Source of the DNA: Planctomycetaceae bacterium | GTDB taxonomy: Bacteria; Planctomycetota; Planctomycetia; Pirellulales; Thermoguttaceae | Length of the DNA stretch: 13,596 bases | Reading direction: 5' to 3' | NCBI GenBank assembly: GCA_031283515.1 | Contig: JAITBS010000435.1 | Location: 1 to 13,596, forward strand | In this document: one piece after another, positions 7,822 through 13,596 of the stretch | Layout of the letters: each line of letters opens with the position of its first letter | How positions within the stretch are numbered: position 1 is the first letter of the stretch | Made by a program: the position numbers and the translations under genes | The notes under the pieces: generated by a model | The model's database searches: none | Seen by the model: only the letters and a program-made list of their open reading frames with translations | Told to the model about the DNA's origin: nothing

Positions 7822-7929
7822 TACTTTAATTTATTGTTCTTCCCATTTTTCGTCTCAACGGGGAATTACAGAAGATTAAACTATTTACGCCAGATTATTT
7901 ACGTTAGATTAAACAATTGTATTGTAAAC

Positions 7930-9486
7930 ATGAAATTGCAACAGTTTTCGGTAAACATCAATCCGCTTTTATTACGGGAACTTCGTCAACAGGTTCGTGA
8001 CCGGTTTATTATTGTGTTGATCAACTTATATGTTGCGGTTTTGGTGTTGGTGTGTTTAATGAATGTGTTGTTTCAACCCAATTCCTCGCAACTTCACGGC
8101 TCAGGCGGAACTCTTTTCAGCGGTTTGGCGGCAACAATGGGTATTGCCTGTTTCTTTACTGTTGTCCTCCACACCGCCTTGACAACCGCTTCCGAACGAA
8201 TTAACGGCGATTTAATGTTCACGTCGGCATTAAAACCTTCCACAATCATTTTCGGTAAAACTCTTGCCGGTGCCATTTTAACGGTTCTTTTGATGAGTAT
8301 AACGGCTCCGTTTGTTATGGTTGCTTATTTGTTACGCGGTCTTGATATCGAATCTGTTATTATTACATTTATTGGTGTTTTTACAACAATTCAGGTTTTC
8401 AATAGCATGGCAATTTGTATTTGTTCCAATATTCGGACGAGAGTTCAAATGGTTGTTGTTTTAGGGGGCAGTTTTTTTGTTGTGATCTTGGGACTTGAAA
8501 TTCTTCTTTCTTTTATCTTTTCCTATCTTTGGTTTGGTCACAGCTATTTCAATTGGATAGGATTAATCGTATCCTTTTTATTTGCCGGAATGATTTTTGC
8601 TATTTTCCTTGCCGGAGCCATTACTTCTATTGCTCCGCCCACATCAAACCGTTTACTTCCCGTCCGTTTAACCGTAACAGTAATCTATTTCTGTTCACTT
8701 CTGATTACTCTTTTCTTCTCACCAATTCCTTTAGCAGCAAATCCCTTAGTTTCTTGGGTTTATTCATGGACTGTCGCCTTAGCGATACTTCTCCTCATGG
8801 TCATCTGTGAACAAGAAACATGGAGTGTCCGAATTAAACGGACATTGCCGAAACATTATATTTTCCGTATTTTTTTGTTTCCATTTTACACAGGTGCTGC
8901 CAATGGTTTGATTTGGCTTGCTTTATTGGGACTGGGAATTTTTCTGGTTGTTGTTGTCAATCAAACAGGCGAAACTTTTGACTTACGCTCATTCTGTTGG
9001 CTTTTGTTTTCTTTCGATTATTGTGTAACAGCATTACTTGTTCGTTCCTATGTTTTTCCCAAACAAACCACACCCAGTAAAGTATTAACAATTGTATTGA
9101 TTTTGTTTTTCCTTTTTGTTCCGGGCGGAATGCTTGCTACCTTTTTGTTTCAAAATTCAACATCATTTGATTTTTTCGATGTGTATTCGGAAAGTATTTT
9201 TTCGGCGTTGAATCCGTTTTTGTTGAAAGAATCCATTTTAGATTCTTGGTTTCAGGTTATTTCCGCTTCATTTTGGGGACTTGGACTTATTGTACCGCTT
9301 TTAATTTGGTTTATTTCCTGTGTTCGCCGGTTCTCTCCGTACAATATTGACGAAACCTTGACATTAGAACAAGCGATTACAGCGATTCGTGAAGCGGAGG
9401 CGAATCCGCTTGTTCAAAGTGATCGGGAACGAATTAAAAAAAACAATTCCGCATTTTCACTTTCAACACCTTCAACCGAACAATAA
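7930..9486 (+). CDS. ABC-2-type multi-pass membrane permease
   Basis: This 518-residue integral membrane protein has about eleven or twelve hydrophobic segments. The N-terminus, INPLLLRELRQQVRDRF, is typical of planctomycete ABC-2 permeases (NPxLxRELRQxxR before the first membrane segment). TASERINGDLMFTSALKPS followed by FGKTLAGAIL corresponds to the family coupling motif (ER..G....L...P..... .GK). ATG 7930 is chosen because this conserved start follows directly. A TTG-initiated extension to 7834 would add 32 residues without family resemblance. No Shine-Dalgarno is evident. The soluble C-terminal tail (about 475-518) is charged and contains an EQAITAIREAEANPL helix. No ATPase subunit is in the window, so the nucleotide-binding partner must be encoded elsewhere. 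Its export substrate cannot be read. It shares a 6-nt gap with the LUD gene. Confidence 0.85.
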   Translation: MKLQQFSVNINPLLLRELRQQVRDRFIIVLINLYVAVLVLVCLMNVLFQPNSSQLHGSGGTLFSGLAATMGIACFFTVVLHTALTTASERINGDLMFTSALKPSTIIFGKTLAGAILTVLLMSITAPFVMVAYLLRGLDIESVIITFIGVFTTIQVFNSMAICICSNIRTRVQMVVVLGGSFFVVILGLEILLSFIFSYLWFGHSYFNWIGLIVSFLFAGMIFAIFLAGAITSIAPPTSNRLLPVRLTVTVIYFCSLLITLFFSPIPLAANPLVSWVYSWTVALAILLLMVICEQETWSVRIKRTLPKHYIFRIFLFPFYTGAANGLIWLALLGLGIFLVVVVNQTGETFDLRSFCWLLFSFDYCVTALLVRSYVFPKQTTPSKVLTIVLILFFLFVPGGMLATFLFQNSTSFDFFDVYSESIFSALNPFLLKESILDSWFQVISASFWGLGLIVPLLIWFISCVRRFSPYNIDETLTLEQAITAIREAEANPLVQSDRERIKKNNSAFSLSTPSTEQ

Positions 9487-9492
9487 TAACAA

Positions 9493-10137
9493 ATGTTAAA
9501 TATTTCTCTTGAAAAACGAAACGATTTATTAGGGACACATGTTGTCAAAAGCCTGAAAAACCGGCATTTTGAAGCCTATTATTACAAAACAAGCGAAGAA
9601 GCTGTTGAAAAAATTCTCACAATTCTTCCGAAAAAGGAAAGTGTTTCTTGGGGAGGTTCTACAACGCTTGAAGAAATCGGTTTGATCAAACGAGTCCATA
9701 CGGAATATGAGATGGTGCTTGATCGCGACAAAGTAACAACAATTGCAGATCGTTACGAAGCAATGCAAAAAGCGTTTTTTTGCGACAATTATCTGACAAG
9801 TGTCAATGCTATTAGTGAAGACGGACAACTGGTGAATGTTGACGGCAATGGTAATCGAGTTGCTGCGATGGCGTTTGGACCTAAACGGGTCATTGTTGTT
9901 GCCGGAATCAACAAAGTTGTCAAAACATTGAACGATGCAATAACCAGAGCCAGAACTTACGCCTCACCTATCAATGCTCAACGAGTTTCCAATATCAAAA
10001 CACCTTGTACATTAACCGGAGTCTGTGAAGATTGTAAATCTGCCGATTGTATCTGCACTTATATTGTAACAACAAGAATCAGCCGGCCGCAAGGACGAAT
10101 CCATGTTGTTCTTATTGGTGAAACGTTGGGATTTTGA
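9493..10137 (+). CDS. LUD-domain (LutC/DUF162-like) protein with Cys cluster
   Basis: This 214-residue soluble protein belongs to the LUD superfamily (DUF162; lactate utilisation LutB/LutC-like). Seen: VSWGGSTTLEEIGL at residues 51-64, a characteristic glycine-serine loop; GNRVAAMAFGPKRVIVVAGINK at 120-141; and a C-terminal Cys cluster C172-X5-C178-X2-C181-X4-C186-X-C188 followed by TRISRPQGRIHVVLIGETLGF. The terminal motif matches stand-alone LUD proteins rather than the LutB ferredoxin fusion. The cluster may bind an Fe-S centre or metal, but this is inferred from spacing only. LutA and LutB are not neighbours, so lactate oxidation cannot be claimed. ATG 9493 lies 6 nt after the permease stop, so the two are probably cotranscribed. 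Functional linkage to the permease is unclear. Confidence 0.85.
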   Translation: MLNISLEKRNDLLGTHVVKSLKNRHFEAYYYKTSEEAVEKILTILPKKESVSWGGSTTLEEIGLIKRVHTEYEMVLDRDKVTTIADRYEAMQKAFFCDNYLTSVNAISEDGQLVNVDGNGNRVAAMAFGPKRVIVVAGINKVVKTLNDAITRARTYASPINAQRVSNIKTPCTLTGVCEDCKSADCICTYIVTTRISRPQGRIHVVLIGETLGF

Positions 10138-10263
10138 ATAACTGTTTATGCCAATTTACAAAAAAAACAATTTATGTTTTGTGTGTTGTTTTCCATTTTT
10201 CCATTCCCCCTTGCTCCGATTACTTTATTTTGATAAAATATTGTGATTCAATCAAAGTTTCTG

Positions 10264-10297
10264 ATAATTGGAATTTCACCGTGAGATTTCCAATTAT
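10264..10297 (+). terminator. Hairpin after the LUD gene, candidate terminator
   Basis: ATAATTGGAA (10264-10273) pairs with TTCCAATTAT (10288-10297), with an inner TCAC-C-GTGA stem. TTTGTTG follows. It lies 127 nt after the LUD stop and 48 nt before the DUF3467 start. The stem is AT-rich, so termination is plausible but weak. It could also be a 5' leader structure of the DUF3467 transcript. Confidence 0.4.
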
Positions 10298-10344
10298 TTT
10301 GTTGTATTCACTTTTCACCCTTTAATTTAATTTCAATAATTTTT

Positions 10345-10692
10345 ATGTCACAGGCTCAATCACCGGAAAATACGGCGTCGGAAGTTTCCGACCATTCGCA
10401 ATCCCAGCAACAAGTTCCTCAAGTTCGGTTCGACGATTCTAAAGTTACGGCAACCTACGCTAATTTCTGCCGTGTTACCGGAACTCCCGAAGAACTTATT
10501 ATTGACTTCGGTCTTAATCCGCAACCAATTGGTTTTCCGACGACACCAATTGTTGTTACAGACCGTATCGTAACAAATTTCTACACTGCCAAACGGATGT
10601 TGTACGCTCTTCAGACAACAATTCAGCGGCACGAACAAACATTCGGTGTTCTGGAAATTGATGTTCAGAAACGTGTCAAAACGCAACAGTAA
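10345..10692 (+). CDS. DUF3467 family small protein
   Basis: This 115-residue protein starts at ATG 10345. The first 25 residues are Gln/Ser-rich and variable. Then comes the DUF3467 core: VRFDDSKVTATYANFCRVTG (27-46), TPEELIIDFGLNPQP (47-61), VTDRIVTNFYTAKRMLYALQ (71-90) and TIQRHEQTFGVLEIDVQKRV. The YANFCRV and TAKRxLxALxxTIQRHE motifs match the planctomycete version well. Function is unknown; no enzymatic residues are proposed. It is predicted soluble and intracellular. There is no clear Shine-Dalgarno. It has its own spacer on both sides (207 and 239 nt) and is probably expressed alone. Confidence 0.88.
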   Translation: MSQAQSPENTASEVSDHSQSQQQVPQVRFDDSKVTATYANFCRVTGTPEELIIDFGLNPQPIGFPTTPIVVTDRIVTNFYTAKRMLYALQTTIQRHEQTFGVLEIDVQKRVKTQQ

Positions 10693-10771
10693 TATACTTA
10701 ATATTAATATACTTCCGGCGTAATTGTTCCCGCAAATTCCATAATTGTTTCGGAATTTTTTGGGTAATTTG

Positions 10772-10798
10772 TCCGCAGATGGCGCAGATTTTCGCAAA
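10772..10798 (+). repeat. Degenerate copy of the TCCGCAGAT repeat motif
   Basis: TCCGCAGATGGCGCAGATTT continues to TCGCAAA. It resembles the reverse complement of 7726-7765, which contains GCAGATTTACGCAGATTTACG when read on the other strand. This looks like a short intergenic repeat in an opposite orientation. Confidence 0.45.
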
Positions 10799-10812
10799 GA
10801 GATAAAGGTAAG

Positions 10813-10835
10813 CAATCCCTTCTCTGAAAGGATTG
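10813..10835 (+). terminator. Hairpin between DUF3467 and PIN genes
   Basis: CAATCCCTT (10813-10821), loop CTCTG, AAAGGATTG (10827-10835) forms a 9-bp stem with one mismatch, followed by the T-rich TTTATCTTTGTTTA. It lies 120 nt after the DUF3467 stop. It is a plausible Rho-independent terminator or leader structure for the PIN gene. Confidence 0.45.
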
Positions 10836-10931
10836 TTTATCTTTGTTTACCTATTTTTTCATGTTATCAATACGGTTTCAATAAAAGTGCCGATGAAATA
10901 GTACTAAAGAGACAAGCACAAACAATTACGG

Positions 10932-11606
10932 ATGAATCAGTATGATCTTTTAAAAAAACTGGCACGGCAATGTCTGAAAAAACCGTCATTCCCGAAAAAT
11001 TTTCCGAAAGAAGAAAATAAACAGCTTGCCGTTCAGATCAAAAACTGGCTGGAGCAATACGGAAGTTCCGACGATCCGCAATACCGCAACGAAATACGAA
11101 CGGTTCGTGATTTTCTGTTACTCCACGAAGCGGCATCTCAAGGACTGGTTCCGGTATTAAGCGAACAACCGAAAATACGGTATTATCTTGTAATTGATAC
11201 GAATATATTCTTTCACGATGAAAAAATTTTGAGTCGGTTGAATGATCATGACATTTTTGTTCTGCCGCGAATTGTTTTGGACGAATTGAGTCATCGGGCT
11301 AAAAATAAAGATTTCAAGGGAAAAAAATCGCAACGAATTTTAACTTATATTCATCAATTTCCGGCGGAGCGGTTGTTACAAACTCGTATTGATCGTTGGG
11401 AGGTTCATCGTTTTTTGCCGCAATTTCAATTCCATACGGCGACGAGTAATGATGAATGTGATCATCAGATTCTTGCAGTTACCAAGCGGCTCCTTTTGGA
11501 AAAGAAACCGGCTCAATTACTTTCCGATGATTTTGAGTTACGGAAAAAAGCCGCTGAACTGAATATTACTGCTCTTTCGCTTCAGGAATTTTTAACAGGA
11601 AGATAA
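10932..11606 (+). CDS. Stand-alone PIN-domain protein (putative ribonuclease)
   Basis: This is a 224-residue protein. A PIN domain starts near residue 84: YYLVIDTNIFFHD (D89), then IVLDELSHRAKNK (E118), TSNDECDHQI (D174 and D177) and AQLLSDDFELRKKAAE (D199/D200). These are the four expected acidic clusters of a metal-dependent PIN ribonuclease, so activity is plausible. The first 80 residues are helical and charged with no domain I recognise. The sequence is longer than a typical VapC toxin (about 130 residues), and no antitoxin-like gene is adjacent: the 239-nt upstream spacer has only a weak frame containing repeat sequence. It therefore looks like a housekeeping or accessory PIN protein rather than half of a toxin pair. 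ATG 10932 has no good ribosome site. Repeat copy C starts 9 nt after its stop. Confidence 0.85.
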   Translation: MNQYDLLKKLARQCLKKPSFPKNFPKEENKQLAVQIKNWLEQYGSSDDPQYRNEIRTVRDFLLLHEAASQGLVPVLSEQPKIRYYLVIDTNIFFHDEKILSRLNDHDIFVLPRIVLDELSHRAKNKDFKGKKSQRILTYIHQFPAERLLQTRIDRWEVHRFLPQFQFHTATSNDECDHQILAVTKRLLLEKKPAQLLSDDFELRKKAAELNITALSLQEFLTGR

Positions 11607-11615
11607 TTTACTTTT

Positions 11616-11835
11616 GTAATATATCAGTGGCATTATTATTTGAGGTTAAAACGGTATTCGCCCTGAAAGGGCAATGTATTAGTTGAGAGTTGAGAGTTCG
11701 CACGCGGAGTAATACCAAAACGGTAATACTTCCGCTTGCGACACTATCAACTCTCAACTTTCAACTATCAACTCACCACTGTCCTTTCAGGACGAAGAGG
11801 AAAAGAAAAAAATAATAATTCCACTGAAATATTAC
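11616..11835 (-). repeat. 220-bp palindromic repeat element, copy C
   Basis: The ends are 22-bp inverted repeats with two mismatches, 11616-11637 (GTAATATATCAGTGG...) and 11814-11835. The terminal sequence matches copy A. GCCCTGAAAGGGC (11660-11672) and GTCCTTTCAGGAC (11781-11793) are matching subterminal hairpins. The central block 11698-11744 matches the complement of copy A 4045-4091 at 38 of 47 positions. The flanking TTGAGAG/CTCTCAA units also align with copy A when this copy is reverse-complemented, so the two copies are full-length homologues in opposite orientation. It sits 9 nt downstream of the PIN gene stop. No coding frame is visible. Confidence 0.85.
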
Positions 11836-12128
11836 AAATAGAAAAACACTAATTTACAGAAATAATATAAAATTTTTTTGGGGGACTTGTTTTTTTTGTG
11901 AAGAAGTGCAAAATATGTGAGTTACGAGAAACGAGACCTGTCGATTGATGGTTTGAAAGCAAAAGGACACTTCTATAAACTTAGAATTTAGTCTAATACT
12001 GTTTTTGTAAACATTGATTTTGTGGTGTTGTCGTTTTGAAAAAGACTATTTTTTGTCTCAAAAAAAGAAAACTATTATGATATAAATATAAAAAAACGTA
12101 AATAATAAATTAGTTAGGTAGAATCGCT
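11836..12128. other. AT-rich spacer without a recognisable gene
   Basis: Between repeat copy C and the long palindrome I see no open frame of note, tRNA or recognisable RNA family. Homopolymer runs (TTTTTTT at 11873, TTTTTTTT near 11891) and AT-rich sequence dominate. Confidence 0.5.
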
Positions 12129-12236
12129 CAATCCAAATCGCCAAAATTTGAACCTACGAGCGACGAATGCTACCCCTCCTTTTCAAAGGAGGGCGTGGTT
12201 GATGTCGTCGTAGGTACCTTTGGCGAGGTTGGATTG
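12129..12236 (+). repeat. 108-nt long-stem palindrome upstream of the dynamin-like gene
   Basis: CAATCCAAATCGCCAAA (12129-12145) is the near complement of 12219-12236. Inner arms pair CCTACGA (12153-12159) with TCGTAGG (12208-12214). At the tip CCCTCCTTT-TC-AAAGGAGGG (12174-12193) is a perfect 9-bp stem. It shares no obvious sequence with elements A-C. It could be a structured 5' leader, a small RNA or a MITE-like insertion. It lies 127 nt before the GTPase start. Confidence 0.7.
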
Positions 12237-12363
12237 ACGGCAAATGGAATCACGCCCTTTTTCTATGCGCCGACAATTCTTTCAGCAATACAATACTTTA
12301 CGTTAATATATTAGTGTTGTTCCAATAATCTTTTTAATTATTATACAAATCAAGGAATTATTT

Positions 12364-13596
12364 ATGTCAATTTCGACCGAATCACGAACTACAAAAATTC
12401 AGAACATTATTGAAAACCGTAAACCGATTGCTCAAAAAACAGCAGAAACAATAAAACAACTTAACGTTGTGAAATCTTTGTTAGAAGATTTTGCACGATT
12501 TTTACCGACCATTCTGGAAAAGGAAATTCCCGCCGAAAACAAGGTAAAAATCAATGAGTTACAAAGTGATCTGAAAAAATTCGACGGACAAATTTTAGTT
12601 AGGCTTACTGAACTTGATCAAATCAAAACCCGTTTTGAACGTTCGACATTGAATATTGGTATTGTTGGTAATGCCGGTCAAGGAAAAAGCACTTTTCTGC
12701 AACGTTTAACCGGACTTGCTGAAGCGGAAATTCCTACCAGCGGCAAAGGTGATTGTACCGGTGCTGCTGCAATTATTAAAAATGAATCCGTTTCAAATAC
12801 GTATGCGGATATTGAGTTTTATTCGCAAAAAGAATTTTTGGATCAGGTGATTGCTCCCTATTACAAGAAAATGGAGTTGCCGATACCACAGTCGCTTGAA
12901 GAATTTGCGAAACCTCTTCTTAGTACAATTCCGCAAAAATTTTTCGATGAAATAAAATTTATTGAACGTTTGCAACAAGGACTTCCGAATTATCGTTGCT
13001 ATCTGGGTGAAAATAGTAAACGGATTGGAAAAGATGAAATTCGAAATTACACAGCAAAAAATGATCCCAATGGTAAACCATTAGTTACGTGGGCATCAGT
13101 AAAATCGGCAGAGGTTCATTGCCGTTTCCCAAGTTTAGAGAATGAAAAAATTTCAGTTGGAGATACGCCCGGTTTGGGTGATCGACATGTTCCTGAATCG
13201 GAAGAAAAATTGATGGAGGATTTTGGTAAAAATATTGATGCTGTCATTATGTTACGTAAAATCAAAGAGCGCGGTATTCGTACCGAAGATGTCCGGCTTT
13301 TTAATCTTATTGGAGCGGCAATTCCAGAGTTGGAACCCGGCAAATGGTCATACTTTATGGTCAATGTTTTCTCCAGCGACAAGACAAATAACGTAACAAA
13401 AGAGGCATTGGAATTTTTACCGAAAGATTTTCGGGATAGTTCACTCAAAGGAATGCAGTCTTATATTGAAGTTGATTGTTCTGATAGAGATGCGGTTCTC
13501 AATGAGTTCGACAAGATATTAACCGATATTGCCAATAACCAACAATCACTCGACGAAACACTTTACAATAAACGTTTTGAAAATATTAAAACGCTT
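12364..13596 (+). CDS. Dynamin-like GTPase, C-terminus cut by window end
   Basis: The frame starts at ATG 12364 with AAGGA (12352-12356) 7 nt upstream, and stays open for 411 codons to the last base. The N-terminal 98 residues are helical and charged. The GTPase domain then shows a P-loop GNAGQGKST (residues 102-110), switch-region Thr in KGDCTGAAAI (about 127-136), and G3 motif DTPGLGD (267-273). At the expected G4 position is NVFSSDK (334-340), not the standard NKxD/TKxD, so base specificity should be checked. A dynamin-superfamily large GTPase is likely, acting on membranes or in stress or defence, but the helical stalk lies outside the window. No transmembrane or paddle region is visible in the part present. 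Downstream genes would decide its role. Confidence 0.8.
   Translation, partial: MSISTESRTTKIQNIIENRKPIAQKTAETIKQLNVVKSLLEDFARFLPTILEKEIPAENKVKINELQSDLKKFDGQILVRLTELDQIKTRFERSTLNIGIVGNAGQGKSTFLQRLTGLAEAEIPTSGKGDCTGAAAIIKNESVSNTYADIEFYSQKEFLDQVIAPYYKKMELPIPQSLEEFAKPLLSTIPQKFFDEIKFIERLQQGLPNYRCYLGENSKRIGKDEIRNYTAKNDPNGKPLVTWASVKSAEVHCRFPSLENEKISVGDTPGLGDRHVPESEEKLMEDFGKNIDAVIMLRKIKERGIRTEDVRLFNLIGAAIPELEPGKWSYFMVNVFSSDKTNNVTKEALEFLPKDFRDSSLKGMQSYIEVDCSDRDAVLNEFDKILTDIANNQQSLDETLYNKRFENIKTL

Noticed and set aside
10745..10945. 66-codon frame upstream of the PIN gene as an antitoxin
   Set aside because: It covers the TCCGCAGAT repeat and hairpin, overlaps the PIN start by 14 nt in another frame and has no antitoxin-like fold.
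4045..11744. Inverted core in copy A relative to copy C (an invertible segment)
   Set aside because: Copy C as a whole, including hairpins and heptad units, aligns with copy A when reverse-complemented, so the entire element is inverted and not just its core.
1..13596. tRNA, rRNA genes or CRISPR arrays
   Set aside because: No tRNA T-loop/acceptor pattern, rRNA sequence or regularly spaced direct repeats were seen; the 7-bp arrays lack spacers.

Overview
The window looks like an AT-rich member of the Planctomycetota, or a close relative in the PVC group. The strongest marker is a DUF1559 pseudopilin-like gene (near 2590-3742) with the N-terminal signature FTLVELLVVIAIIGVLIALL and the following REAARRMSC motif. 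This is a lineage-expanded family in planctomycetes. A DUF3467 small protein, a long secreted protein with DUF11-like repeats and an ABC-2 permease also fit. Low GC and repeat-rich spacers would fit a host- or gut-associated lineage, but that is inference.

Layout, left to right. (1) 158-1654, minus strand: a 498-residue protein with an N-terminal helix-turn-helix and no recognised effector domain. (2) 1949-3742, plus: a good sigma70-type promoter, a 121-residue Cys/His-rich membrane-anchored protein, then the DUF1559 pseudopilin. Its 39-residue leader is separated from the mature frame by a 10-G homopolymer that puts start and body out of frame as given. (3) 3954-4201: a palindromic 248-bp repeat element. 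(4) 4516-7218: a 900-residue secreted protein with a disordered Pro/Thr/Arg-rich region and four DUF11/CARDB-like domains. (5) 7294-7821: a second, diverged repeat element, short dispersed repeats and a second sigma70-like promoter. (6) 7930-10137: a two-gene unit of an ABC-2-type permease and a LUD-domain protein with a Cys cluster, 6 nt apart. (7) 10345-11606: DUF3467 protein and a stand-alone PIN-domain protein. (8) 11616-12236: a third copy of the repeat element, inverted relative to the first, and a separate 108-nt long-stem palindrome. (9) 12364 to the window end: a dynamin-like GTPase, cut by the window edge.

The genes do not form one obvious pathway. The two most notable signals are the poly-G tract, a possible on/off switch for a surface or secreted pseudopilin (or a sequencing artefact), and the family of long palindromic elements, of which three copies sit just downstream of a gene. 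The dynamin-like GTPase may be the first gene of a system that continues beyond the window.
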